Below, piece after piece: positions 9,629-18,729 of a stretch of DNA of 64,000 nt. Origin of the DNA: Gammaproteobacteria bacterium. Its GTDB lineage: Bacteria > Pseudomonadota > Gammaproteobacteria > SZUA-140. The stretch covers positions 248,001 through 312,000 of the forward strand of contig WFVD01000015.1 in assembly GCA_015491865.1 (NCBI GenBank), written 5' to 3'. Under the pieces are notes generated by a model. That model searched no databases, was not told the DNA's origin, and saw only the letters and a program-made list of their open reading frames with translations. Every line of letters begins with the position of its first letter. Position 1 is the first letter of the stretch. A program made the translations under genes and the position numbers.

Positions 9629-11185
9629 CTAGTGCTCGTCCAGCGCTTTCCGTATTCTGGAGAACTTGCGAATCCACGGCTTATGTTTTCTTAATTCGGG
9701 CGGGAAAAATTCCACCATTTTCTGCGCCTGAGCCCGTGATTCAAAACTGCCGTGCAACACCACATACCAACTACTGCGGTTTTTACGCTCAAGCAGCACA
9801 TAAGCCAGCTCACCCTCTAAAGAGCTACGGGTGATGTAGCGAATAATATTCTTCTCATCCGGTGAACCGGCGAGCTGAATGGTAAAGTTCTCTGCTGGCT
9901 GCGCCTTCAACCATGCAGCCCCGGGAATCGCACCGTCGCCTGTCACAACTGCGGGTGATGGCGTATCCACCTTTTTAGCCGCAGCCGCGCTGCTCACTGG
10001 CTCAGGCTTTGGTCGACTCGCAACCGCCTCCGGTTTTGCCTGCAACTCCACTCGGGGTGATTCCGGGACTGTAACGGGCTTCGCCTTTGCAATAACCAAC
10101 GGCGCTTTCACCGCCGTTTTTTTCATCACGGGTTCTGTTTCAGATTTTGCCTCAGCACTCTTAGCGACGGCGGCGTCTGTGGTTGCTGGAGCAGAACTGC
10201 TGACCGGCGTAGCGGTTGAAACGGCCCTCGATGCCTCAACCACACTCTTCGGCCCTGAACGGATAACAGCGAAAATAATCACCACCAGCAGCAGTGCTGC
10301 GGCCGCACCCGCGATGAAATAAGGTATTTTCTTCTGTCGCTTTAACATCTGTTGATGCTCAAGCCGCAGACGCTCATCTGAGATCGGCCGACCAAGTGCC
10401 AGCTCTGCATGATAGTTGATACAGGCGGGAATACCGCAACTACGACGATGGATGATCTGCAACTGCGAGGGGGTCAACAGCTCATCGCCCTCACCTCTAA
10501 AACGGGTCTGAAGATAGCTGGCTGTCTCCTCCGCGGTAAATCGCGGCAGCGCATGCAGTTCAATCCATTGCGCTTTAAATGGCGCCATGCTATGCGAAGC
10601 CAGTGCCCTGCGTAGCGCTGGCGTCGCACAGAGAATAATATCGACATCCCCCCCCTGCGCAGTCACTGCCCGTTTAATATTGGCCAGTGTCTCCAGCGCG
10701 TAGAGCGAAATATTCTGTGCGTCGTCTACGATCACCACCGGATCGGGTTCCTGGTGGCCATATGTAACAAGCCCCTGCACCAGTGACTCAAAATCGATCG
10801 CTTCCCGTGAAAAAAAGGTCTGGCCGAGCGCACTGATAATATGGTCAACGCCCAGGTGGTAGTCTGCATGGATATAGCACAGTAACCAGTGATCTTCCGC
10901 TTCCGTGATCAGCTGCCGAATCAGCGAACTCTTGCCGCGCCCATGTTCAGCAATGATCACCTGCATCGGCCCACGCCCCGAGACAACCTGCTGTAGATGC
11001 GCTATCAGCGTCGCCAATCCATCTGTTTTGAGGTAGCCACCAGGTGAAGCGTTATGGATTGCGCCGGAATCATGTAAGAAAGGGGCGGGATGTTTCTGAC
11101 CGTTAATGCAGCCCACCCGCTCATCTTCGGCGATCACCGCTGGCGGCTCAGCACCGCTGGTATTTTGCACTACATTATTCGACAT
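9629..11185 (-). CDS. DamX-like protein: AAA ATPase, TM helix and SPOR domain
   Basis: A 518-residue protein with an ExeA/GspA-like ATPase domain (Walker A HGRGKSSL near residue 81-88; Walker B PVVIVDDAQ near 148-156), a single transmembrane helix near 287-307, a low-complexity Ala/Pro/Lys/Val linker of about 110 residues, and a C-terminal SPOR domain (~432-518) beginning near NFTIQLAGS. SPOR domains bind denuded septal peptidoglycan. DamX proteins act in cell division and are inner-membrane proteins with a periplasmic SPOR domain; that topology is inferred here. In many gammaproteobacteria damX sits in the aroKB-dam neighbourhood. Here it precedes a hydrolase gene and no aro or dam gene is in the window. 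Confidence 0.8.
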   Translation of the reverse strand: MSNNVVQNTSGAEPPAVIAEDERVGCINGQKHPAPFLHDSGAIHNASPGGYLKTDGLATLIAHLQQVVSGRGPMQVIIAEHGRGKSSLIRQLITEAEDHWLLCYIHADYHLGVDHIISALGQTFFSREAIDFESLVQGLVTYGHQEPDPVVIVDDAQNISLYALETLANIKRAVTAQGGDVDIILCATPALRRALASHSMAPFKAQWIELHALPRFTAEETASYLQTRFRGEGDELLTPSQLQIIHRRSCGIPACINYHAELALGRPISDERLRLEHQQMLKRQKKIPYFIAGAAAALLLVVIIFAVIRSGPKSVVEASRAVSTATPVSSSAPATTDAAVAKSAEAKSETEPVMKKTAVKAPLVIAKAKPVTVPESPRVELQAKPEAVASRPKPEPVSSAAAAKKVDTPSPAVVTGDGAIPGAAWLKAQPAENFTIQLAGSPDEKNIIRYITRSSLEGELAYVLLERKNRSSWYVVLHGSFESRAQAQKMVEFFPPELRKHKPWIRKFSRIRKALDEH

Positions 11186-11237
11186 ATTCTCACTACAACG
11201 CGAAGGTTAAGGCCATCGTCATTCCTGCGGGATCGAT

Positions 11238-11357
11238 ATGATACCTGTTCCGACACCTCAGAAGAGGAAGCGACTCCCCGTCCCTCATTGAATGCCGATA
11301 TCATACGTGATGGTGCTACTCGGTGCCATTGTTTCACAAGGGGTTGAATGATACCTG
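11238..11357. repeat. Spaced repeats in the damX-like / ABC operon divergent gap
   Basis: ATGATACCTG occurs at 11238-11247 and again at 11348-11357, each followed two bases later by CCG. The copies are 110 bp apart, close to a whole number of helical turns. A related inverted TATGATA lies on the minus strand at 11299-11305. They sit in the 277-nt gap between two divergent genes and could be operator half-sites. The length is short enough that chance is possible. Confidence 0.35.
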
Positions 11358-11462
11358 AGCCGCACGATATGCCGTTATAACCGCCGTTCAACCAGCGGCG
11401 CTTCGACTTACGCCACCCCAGCGCGTATTATGAGAGCCAGAAGCTGTTTAACGGAGCAGAAT

Positions 11463-12629
11463 ATGGTCTCTCGCCGTCACGTTATTATCATCACCGTAGT
11501 TCTCACTGCTGCAGCCGTTCTCTTGTTAAATCGTGAAAAACCACTCGCTGTTATCACCCATGTTGTCGAACGCGGCGAGGTCACTGCCACCGTGACCAAC
11601 ACCCGCGCCGGTACAGTGAAAGCGTGCCGTCGTGCCCGCCTCGCCCCAACCATCGGTGGGCAGATCGCACGGCGTGCCGTCAGCGAAGGGGACAGGGTCA
11701 CTACCCATCAACTACTCCTGGCGCTATGGAATGATGATCTCAAGGCTCAACTGGCGCTAACAGAGCGCGAGGCAGATGCAGCTGCTTCGCATCAGCAACA
11801 GAGTTGTTTGATGAGTGAACGCGCCAGACGTGAAGCCGAACGCCAACAGGCCCTGCTGAGCAAAAAACTGGTGAGTGAAGAGACCGCCGACCAGGCGATA
11901 ACCAATGCATTGGCACTGGAAGCAAACTGCAAGGCGGCGACCGCTAACCATGAGGTGAGTATGCGCCGCATTGATGTTGCACGGGCCAATCTCGAACGTA
12001 CCCGCATCCGTGCGCCATTTGCCGGCACCGTCGCTAAAATCAATGGAGAGCTGGCCGAATTTGTCACACCCTCTCCGGTCGGGGTTTCAACCCCACCAGC
12101 AGTTGACCTGATCGATACCAGCTGCCTCTATATCTCCGCTCCGATTGATGAAGTCGATGCCCCCCGTATACAGACCTTAATGGATGCGCGCATCTCTCTC
12201 GACGCCTTCCCCGAGCAGCAGTTTGACGGCATCGTGCAGCGTATCGCCCCTTATGTGCTGGCGGTTGAGAAACAGGCACGTACAGTTGAGGTCGAGACGG
12301 TCTTCTCCAATCCCGAGGATTTTAAGCAGATGCTGCCCGGCTATAGTGCCGATGTTGAGATCACCCTCGCATCACGCCGTGACGTGATACGAATCCCAGG
12401 CGAGGCGATTCTGCGCGATAACATGACCGATGAGCGCAAGCCCGCTGTATTGATCATCCATAACGATGGCCTGCTTGAGCGTCGCACCATTACCACCGGC
12501 ATCGCTAACTGGCAGTTTACCGAAGTCACCCGGGGCCTCAAGGCGGGTGAAACGGTTGTACTATCGGTCAATCGTGACGGCGTGGTCGATGGCGCCTATG
12601 CAGAGAGTGAACAGGCCAGCAGAAAATGA
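11463..12629 (+). CDS. Periplasmic adaptor (MacA/HlyD family) of an ABC exporter
   Basis: A membrane-fusion protein of 388 residues that would link an inner-membrane MacB-type exporter to an outer-membrane channel. It has an N-terminal membrane anchor (residues 5-20), a lipoyl/biotinyl-like half-motif after the anchor, a coiled-coil hairpin rich in Ala, Glu and Arg at ~85-175, the second lipoyl half (RTRIRAPFAGTVAKI) and beta-barrel domains. The frame opens at 11430, but the ATG at 11463 has GGAG 6 nt upstream and places the anchor at the N-terminus, so it is preferred. The stop overlaps the ATPase start as ATGA. The cargo is unknown. First gene of a four-gene operon. Confidence 0.85.
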   Translation: MVSRRHVIIITVVLTAAAVLLLNREKPLAVITHVVERGEVTATVTNTRAGTVKACRRARLAPTIGGQIARRAVSEGDRVTTHQLLLALWNDDLKAQLALTEREADAAASHQQQSCLMSERARREAERQQALLSKKLVSEETADQAITNALALEANCKAATANHEVSMRRIDVARANLERTRIRAPFAGTVAKINGELAEFVTPSPVGVSTPPAVDLIDTSCLYISAPIDEVDAPRIQTLMDARISLDAFPEQQFDGIVQRIAPYVLAVEKQARTVEVETVFSNPEDFKQMLPGYSADVEITLASRRDVIRIPGEAILRDNMTDERKPAVLIIHNDGLLERRTITTGIANWQFTEVTRGLKAGETVVLSVNRDGVVDGAYAESEQASRK

Positions 12630-13309
12630 TCCAGCTGCAACAGATTCACCGTATCTTTAAAGTTGGTGATCAGCAGGTTCATGCACTCAATGATCTCTCA
12701 CTAACGATCAATGGTGGCGAATACCTTTCGATCATGGGCCCTTCGGGTTCGGGCAAGTCAACCCTGCTCAACCTGATTGGCCTGCTGGACCAGCCCACAT
12801 CAGGTGAATATACCTTTAACAACCAGAAGGTCACCACACTCAGCGATGACCAGAAAGCGGTGCTGCGACGTGACCAGATCGGCTTTATCTTTCAGTTCTT
12901 TCACCTGGTACCGCGCCTGACAGCGATTGAAAACATCGAGCTACCGATGGTGCTGGCGGGCATTCCCTCAACTGAGCGCCGCACACGGGTTAGCAGGATC
13001 CTTGACGCCGTTGGCCTTGCTGAACGCGCCCACCATAAACCAGAACAGCTCTCCGGTGGACAACAACAGCGCGTCGCGATCGCACGCGCCACCATTATGC
13101 AACCCTCTGTTTTGCTCGCCGACGAACCAACCGGAAATCTTGATAGCGCCTCAGGCAACGATGTGGTCGAGATACTTGAAGCGTTAAATCAGCAGGGGAT
13201 CACGTTGATTATCGTTACCCATGACGCCGCACTCGGGGCGCGCGCCATGCGAGAAATAAAGATGATCGATGGCCGTATTATCGATGATGGTCACCAAAAG
13301 CCACGCTAG
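12626..13309 (+). CDS. ABC transporter ATPase (MacB/LolD type)
   Basis: A 227-residue ATP-binding subunit that powers the adjacent permeases. All motifs are intact: Walker [10 protein letters not shown] near residue 37, a Q-loop in FIFQFF, the signature LSGGQQQR near 138, Walker [13 protein letters not shown] near 156 and the H-loop in IVTHD. The sequence belongs to the MacB/LolD/FtsE group, which couples to few-helix permeases rather than classical importers. Start and stop are tightly packed: an ATGA overlap with the adaptor gene and an end next to the first permease start. Confidence 0.93.
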   Translation: MIQLQQIHRIFKVGDQQVHALNDLSLTINGGEYLSIMGPSGSGKSTLLNLIGLLDQPTSGEYTFNNQKVTTLSDDQKAVLRRDQIGFIFQFFHLVPRLTAIENIELPMVLAGIPSTERRTRVSRILDAVGLAERAHHKPEQLSGGQQQRVAIARATIMQPSVLLADEPTGNLDSASGNDVVEILEALNQQGITLIIVTHDAALGARAMREIKMIDGRIIDDGHQKPR

Positions 13310-13310
13310 G

Positions 13311-14522
13311 ATGCGCCTCAACGACACCCTCTCACTCACCTATGGCGCCCTTCGGGGCGCACCAACACGCACGGGATTAATGTTATTGGCAATGGCGATC
13401 GGCGTTGCTGCCGTAGTGGTACTGACCTCTCTGGGCGAAGGGGCCAGGCGCTACATCAGCGATGAATTCACCTCCCTCGGTACTAACCTGTTAATCGTGC
13501 TTCCGGGGCGCTCAGAGACCAGTGGCGACATGGCCACCCTGCTGATGAGTGATACGACCCGCGACCTGACGCTTGATGATGCTCGCGCCCTGATGCGCAG
13601 TCGTTACATTCGTCGCCTGTCGCCGATTAATGTCGGTTCATCGCAGCTCTCATGGCGTGAACGTTCACGAGATATCTCTGTGTTTGGGGCCACCCATGAT
13701 CTGCTCGCTATCCACCACTGGAAGATGGCACAAGGGCGTTTCCTGCCCCTGGTCGAAATGGATCGTGCCACACCTGTCTGCGTGATAGGTGCCAGGTTAA
13801 GCAGCGAACTCTTTGGCAATCGCCCCCCTGTTGGAGAGTGGGTACGGCTGGGCGAGCGCCGTTTTCGTGTCATTGGGGTGCTGGCGACCAAGGGACGTAC
13901 CGTTGGCATCGATGTAGAGGAGATTGTGGTGATTCCCGTCGCCTCCGCGCAGGCGCTGTTCAATGAAGCGTCGCTATTTCGCATCATTATCGAAGCCAGG
14001 GACAGAGATGCAATCAGGCATGCCAGTGCATTTATCAAAACCACGCTCCGTAAGCGTCATCAGGGTGAAGAGGATATCACCCTCATCACACAGGACGCCG
14101 TACTCGCCACCTTTGATAAAATATTCCAGTCACTCACCTTTACTGTCGCCGGTATTGCAGCCATCAGCCTCGCAGTAGCAGGCATCCTGGTGATGAATGT
14201 GATGCTGGTTTCGGTATCGCAACGCACCGCTGAAATCGGGCTATTAAAAGCACTGGGCGCTTCACAGCGACAGATCGTCACCCTCTTTTTATGGGAGGCC
14301 GCGATGCTCTCATTTGCAGGTGCCTGCATTGGACTACTCATTGGCCTGGGGGGTAGCTGGCTCATCGGCTACCTCTTTCCTGCCATCACCATGGGCGCCC
14401 CACTATGGGCCGTTGTGGCAGCCGTTGGCGTGGCACTGCTCACCGGCCTGCTGTTTGGTGTAATGCCTGCACGCCGTGCAGCAAGGCTCAACCCTGTGCT
14501 GGCGCTGGTGCACCACCGCTAA
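13311..14522 (+). CDS. MacB/FtsX-family permease, first of two
   Basis: An inner-membrane permease of about 403 residues with MacB topology: one transmembrane helix after a short N-terminus (LMLLAMAIGVAAVVVLTSLG), a large periplasmic domain, and three C-terminal helices near residues 273-300, 325-350 and 360-380. The frame opens at 13269, overlapping the ATPase gene by 41 nt. The ATG at 13311 starts the protein at the point typical of the family and lies one base after the ATPase stop, so I prefer it; the ribosome site is weak for either. It resembles the next permease along its whole length, which suggests duplication and a heterodimer. Confidence 0.87.
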   Translation: MRLNDTLSLTYGALRGAPTRTGLMLLAMAIGVAAVVVLTSLGEGARRYISDEFTSLGTNLLIVLPGRSETSGDMATLLMSDTTRDLTLDDARALMRSRYIRRLSPINVGSSQLSWRERSRDISVFGATHDLLAIHHWKMAQGRFLPLVEMDRATPVCVIGARLSSELFGNRPPVGEWVRLGERRFRVIGVLATKGRTVGIDVEEIVVIPVASAQALFNEASLFRIIIEARDRDAIRHASAFIKTTLRKRHQGEEDITLITQDAVLATFDKIFQSLTFTVAGIAAISLAVAGILVMNVMLVSVSQRTAEIGLLKALGASQRQIVTLFLWEAAMLSFAGACIGLLIGLGGSWLIGYLFPAITMGAPLWAVVAAVGVALLTGLLFGVMPARRAARLNPVLALVHHR

Positions 14523-14533
14523 CATCGCCTGAT

Positions 14534-15733
14534 ATGCTGATTAAGGATCTTATCAAACTCACCAGTTGTGCAGTCATCGCACAACGTATGCGCAGTTTCC
14601 TCACCTCACTGGGTATCGCCATCGGCGTTGCGGCAGTGGTGCTGCTCACATCGATTGGTGACGGCATGCAGCGCTTTGTGATGGCGGAGTTTACCCAGTT
14701 TGGCACCAATCTAATCGCCATCAACCCTGGCAAAACGACCACCCACGGCGCATCGATCGGAATCTATGGTACAGAACGACCATTAACGATTGATGATGCG
14801 GCAGCGCTTGAAAAATTGCGTGATGTTGAAGCCGTCGTACCGCTGGTTCAGGGCAATGCCGAAGTTGAATCAACTCACCGTCAGCGACGCACTACGGTAT
14901 ATGGCATCAGTGGTGACATGCCTCACGCCTACCGTGTTGAAGTAGCGCTGGGGCGCTATTTTATCAATGAAGACCCCAGTACACCGCGTGCAGTGGCGGT
15001 ACTTGGCAGTAAACTCCGCAGCGAACTCTTTGGCAGCCGTAACCCGTTAGAGCAGCGTATTCGCATTGGCGGGGAGCGTTACCGCATCATCGGGGTCTTT
15101 GCACCAAAGGGGCAGATTCTCGGCGTTGATCTCGACGATGCCGTCTATATTCCTGCTGCACGTGCGCAGGAGATGTTTAACCGCGATAGCCTGGTAGAGA
15201 TTGACCTGCTCTACCGCGAGACAGCTGATGTTGATGAGGTAGTGGCCAGCATCGCTCGCCTGCTAAGTGCTCGCCATGGGCGTGATGATGTTACGATCAC
15301 GACCCAACAACAGATGCTCGATGTGCTCGGTTCAGTGCTCGCCATTCTCACCTTTGCAGTAGCAGCGCTCGGTAGTATTTCGCTGCTGGTCGGTAGCGTC
15401 GGCATCTTTACAATCATGACCATCGCCGTGAATGAGCGGACCAGTGAAATTGGCCTGCTGCGTGCGCTGGGTGGAAAGCGCCAACAGGTAATGGCTATCT
15501 TTCTTGGTGAAGCGATCATCCTCGCTACGCTCGGAGGGCTACTCGGCCTGGTTATTGGCGTGGGCGGTGCACAACTGCTCACGCTGCTTTTCCCTGCCCT
15601 ACCTGTTCACATCTCATGGAACTACCTGATTGCCGCTGAGACACTCGCCATCGTGATCGGCGTTATCGCTGGTGTCTGGCCGGCGCGACGTGCGGCAAAA
15701 CTCAACCCAGTTGATGCATTGCGCAGTGAATAA
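14534..15733 (+). CDS. MacB/FtsX-family permease, second of two
   Basis: A paralogue of the preceding permease, 399 residues from the ATG at 14534. It has the same layout: an N-terminal helix (LTSLGIAIGVAAVVLLTS), a periplasmic domain and three C-terminal helices, ending ARRAAKLNPVDALRSE. The open frame extends upstream to 14405, but that part overlaps the first permease out of frame and has no family similarity. The ATG at 14534 follows the previous stop by 11 nt. With the adaptor and ATPase it forms a complete exporter apart from the outer-membrane channel, which is not in the window. Substrate unknown. Confidence 0.88.
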   Translation: MLIKDLIKLTSCAVIAQRMRSFLTSLGIAIGVAAVVLLTSIGDGMQRFVMAEFTQFGTNLIAINPGKTTTHGASIGIYGTERPLTIDDAAALEKLRDVEAVVPLVQGNAEVESTHRQRRTTVYGISGDMPHAYRVEVALGRYFINEDPSTPRAVAVLGSKLRSELFGSRNPLEQRIRIGGERYRIIGVFAPKGQILGVDLDDAVYIPAARAQEMFNRDSLVEIDLLYRETADVDEVVASIARLLSARHGRDDVTITTQQQMLDVLGSVLAILTFAVAALGSISLLVGSVGIFTIMTIAVNERTSEIGLLRALGGKRQQVMAIFLGEAIILATLGGLLGLVIGVGGAQLLTLLFPALPVHISWNYLIAAETLAIVIGVIAGVWPARRAAKLNPVDALRSE

Positions 15734-15817
15734 CAGACTGCATCGATAGGTTTTAAACGATTGTTTTAATTTAACAATCCCCTCTTCTCTCTTCTTCATA
15801 AATTCACCTTAGGCCTC

Positions 15818-15844
15818 TAAACTTTTATTTCCCTGCGTCGATAC
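15818..15844 (+). promoter_or_regulatory. Sigma-28 (FliA) promoter of the globin chemoreceptor
   Basis: TAAACTTT (15818-15825) and GTCGATAC (15837-15844) are separated by exactly 11 nt and match the FliA consensus TAAAGTTT-N11-GCCGATAA at seven and six of eight positions. Transcription would start near 15851, giving a leader of about 170 nt. FliA control is usual for chemoreceptor genes. A 7-bp AT-rich inverted repeat at 15759-15779 just upstream may end the ABC operon transcript but lacks a clean T-run. Confidence 0.6.
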
Positions 15845-16022
15845 CTGAAATAACGAGATAAAGGAAGCGCTCCCTGCCAGTTTCTGGCAAACAAGGCCAT
15901 TGAATATCAATATCAGTTTTTTTAACCATCACTGGCCAGCCACAAGTGACTTATTGGAATATAAAATCCAGTTCAATTAACAACTTAATAGTTTTACGAC
16001 GATGTGTGTCAGGAGAAAAGCA

Positions 16023-18656
16023 ATGAAAGCAGCGGTAGCACCTTACGAAAGTTCTCTCGGTCTAAACGTTGAATTATTAGAGCAATCGTTCGAGGCCCTC
16101 GCGCCATCGGGTGAAAAGCTGGTCAAACGCTTTTATCAGGAGCTATTCAAACGCTACCCCGACATCAAGCCGCTGTTTGGCAAGAGCAGCATGGCTGCTC
16201 AACAGAAAAAGCTCCTCGCTGCACTCAAACTGGTGGTTAATAATCTACGCAACCCGCAGGGATTAGAGGGGGCATTAATCGATCTTGGTGCCAAACATGA
16301 AGATTACGGTGCCATCGCAGAACATTACAGCGCAGTCGCCGAGACGATGCTTGATGTACTTGAAGAGTTCGCTGGAGATCTATGGACCCTGGAGGTGTGT
16401 GATGCCTGGAGCGACGCGCTCAACCTCGTCGCACAGACGATGCTAGAGGGTTATAACGGCGATCAAAGTACTACAGGCTCAGCCTCTCTGATGGGGGACC
16501 TTGAGACCATGAAGGATATTCTTGAGCATGCACCCATCAATATTATGATGGCGGATGCAGATGAAAATGTGGTGTTCGTGAACCGTCAGGCACGTGAGAT
16601 TCTGCAGGAAGTTGAAGATGAACTCGCGCTCTATATCCCAGGGTTCAAAGTCAGTGAAGTGATCGGCGGGAGTATCCACCGTTACCATAAAAACCCGGCG
16701 CTCATCAAAAAATTGCTAGCGCAGCTTAAGCCGGGCGAGTCGCATAAGGGCGAAATTAAGCCGGGCCATTTCATCTTCGAACATGAAACACGCCCCCTTT
16801 TCGATCAACAGGGAAACCGTACCGGATTTGTTGTGCAGTGGACTGATGTCACCGCAAGGCGCGCAAAAGAAGAGGAGGCATTCAGATTACAGCGCGCTAT
16901 TGATGGTTCTCAAACCGCGATCATGACGATTGACCGTGACCTGGTGGTGACCTATGCCAATGAGCAGACCATATCACTGATGAAAAATTACGCCGCTGAG
17001 CTAAGCGAACTATACCCGACACTAAACCTTGATGAGCTGGTCGGCAGCTCTATCGATGTATTCCATAAGAACCCGGAGATGCAGCGCCAGCTGCTCGCTG
17101 ACCCCGCTAACCTGCCATATGAAACGGACATACAGGTTGGCCCCCTTACCTTTCATATTCATGTCACCGCTATTATGGATCTTAATAATAACTATATTGG
17201 CAACACATTGGAGTGGGCCGATGTGACAGAACTGCGTAAAAAAGAGGTTGAAGTGACTCGTCTCTCATCTGCGGTTAATGGTGCCGCCTCTAATCTAATG
17301 TTGTGTGATGAGAATATGATCATCACCTATGCAAACCCGGCTGTCGTTAAGATGCTGGCATCTCGACAGGCAGCACTGCAAAACCGCTTTCCATCGCTTG
17401 ATCCTCACAACCTTGTGGGACAGAGCATTGATCAGTTCCATGCGAATCCACAACACCAGCGAGCGCTACTCTCTAATGTCGATGCGCTACCCGCCAGGGC
17501 GCAACTTGAAATCGCCGGACTACACTTTGAGGTCAATGCCACTGCAATCGTCAGCCCAGAGGGCAAGTACATGGGCAACATGGTTGAATGGAAAGATATG
17601 ACCGAACAGAAAGATGCTGAGATGCAGATTAACCAGCTCGTCGAGGGCGCTATTGCCGGTAATATTGATAAGCGCATCGACACATCAGTGTATAGCGGCT
17701 ATATGCGTAACCTTGGCGACGGTATCAACAGCTTGCTTGAGGCCGTAGTAGAACCGTTAAAAGAGGGTATCGATGTCCTCTCCCACCTGGCTAATAGTGA
17801 CCTGACGAAGACGATGGATGGTGAATATCAGGGTGAATTCGCTGTTTTTAGTGAATCGATCAATACCACTGTGGATAACATGGCAGAGATCGTCAATAAG
17901 ATCATCATCTCATCACAGGAGATCAAAGGTGCTTCAGGCGAAATTTCACAAGGTAACACTGACCTCAGCCAGCGTACTGAAGAACAGGCATCATCACTGG
18001 AAGAGACCGCTTCTAGCATGGAAGAGCTGACGGGTACTGTGAAACAGACGGCTGATAATGCACAGCAAGCGACCAGACTTTCTCAAGCTGCTCATGAAGA
18101 GGCGGAAAAAGGTGGTGAAGTTGTTGGTAAAACGATCGATGCGATGAGTGAAATCAATGCAGCGAGTAAAAAGATCGCCGACATTATTGGTGTTATCGAT
18201 GAGATCGCCTTCCAGACCAACCTGCTGGCACTCAACGCAGCGGTGGAGGCTGCACGTGCAGGTGAACAGGGGCGCGGCTTTGCCGTTGTTGCAGCAGAGG
18301 TTCGTAACCTCGCACAGCGCAGTGCGGGCGCAGCAAAAGAGATTAAAGGGCTGATTCATGACAGTGTCGAAAAGGTCAACCAGGGAACCGAGTTGGTCGA
18401 TATTTCAGGAAAATCGCTTGAGAATATTGTTGCTTCCGTAAAGAAAGTGAATGATATTATCGCTGAGATTGCTGCCGCGAGCCAGGAACAGTCAGCCGGT
18501 ATTGGCCAGATCAATAAAGCGATCTCTCAGATGGACGAAGTGACACAACAGAATGCCGCATTAGTCGAGGAGGCGGCAGCGGGTAGTGAATCGCTTAATG
18601 AACAGGCAATAAGCCTTAACGAGATGATGACTGTTTTTAAATTAGGTAAAGGATAA
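16023..18656 (+). CDS. Globin-coupled chemoreceptor (globin-3xPAS-HAMP-MCP)
   Basis: A soluble 877-residue chemoreceptor with no transmembrane segment. Residues ~8-145 are a globin of the Vitreoscilla/flavohaemoglobin type, with proximal His92 in GAKHEDYG, a likely distal Tyr38 in RFYQELF and Gln at 60-61. Three PAS domains follow (~165-280, 290-405 and 410-530); each carries a related HKNP/HANP block with QRxLL in two of them, which points to internal duplication. A HAMP-like region (~540-610) leads to an MCP domain whose tip [20 protein letters not shown] is intact. It would report oxygen or another haem ligand to CheA. AGGAG at 16011-16015 supports the ATG at 16023 over the upstream in-frame ATG at 16002. 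No C-terminal receptor pentapeptide is seen. Confidence 0.85.
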   Translation: MKAAVAPYESSLGLNVELLEQSFEALAPSGEKLVKRFYQELFKRYPDIKPLFGKSSMAAQQKKLLAALKLVVNNLRNPQGLEGALIDLGAKHEDYGAIAEHYSAVAETMLDVLEEFAGDLWTLEVCDAWSDALNLVAQTMLEGYNGDQSTTGSASLMGDLETMKDILEHAPINIMMADADENVVFVNRQAREILQEVEDELALYIPGFKVSEVIGGSIHRYHKNPALIKKLLAQLKPGESHKGEIKPGHFIFEHETRPLFDQQGNRTGFVVQWTDVTARRAKEEEAFRLQRAIDGSQTAIMTIDRDLVVTYANEQTISLMKNYAAELSELYPTLNLDELVGSSIDVFHKNPEMQRQLLADPANLPYETDIQVGPLTFHIHVTAIMDLNNNYIGNTLEWADVTELRKKEVEVTRLSSAVNGAASNLMLCDENMIITYANPAVVKMLASRQAALQNRFPSLDPHNLVGQSIDQFHANPQHQRALLSNVDALPARAQLEIAGLHFEVNATAIVSPEGKYMGNMVEWKDMTEQKDAEMQINQLVEGAIAGNIDKRIDTSVYSGYMRNLGDGINSLLEAVVEPLKEGIDVLSHLANSDLTKTMDGEYQGEFAVFSESINTTVDNMAEIVNKIIISSQEIKGASGEISQGNTDLSQRTEEQASSLEETASSMEELTGTVKQTADNAQQATRLSQAAHEEAEKGGEVVGKTIDAMSEINAASKKIADIIGVIDEIAFQTNLLALNAAVEAARAGEQGRGFAVVAAEVRNLAQRSAGAAKEIKGLIHDSVEKVNQGTELVDISGKSLENIVASVKKVNDIIAEIAAASQEQSAGIGQINKAISQMDEVTQQNAALVEEAAAGSESLNEQAISLNEMMTVFKLGKG

Positions 18657-18729
18657 CGCTTCACCGAGGCTCGCACTATGCGCCCTGAAAGAAAAATAAT
18701 GCCCTCAGGCCAGAGTTTTTCGCGACAGT

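Noticed and set aside
14405..14533. Upstream extension of the second permease
   Set aside because: It overlaps the first permease out of frame and is Cys/Arg-rich, without family similarity; the ATG at 14534 is preferred.
18657..18729. Possible terminator between the globin receptor and the TonB receptor
   Set aside because: The only stem is 5 bp with a long loop; a T-run follows but the hairpin is not convincing.
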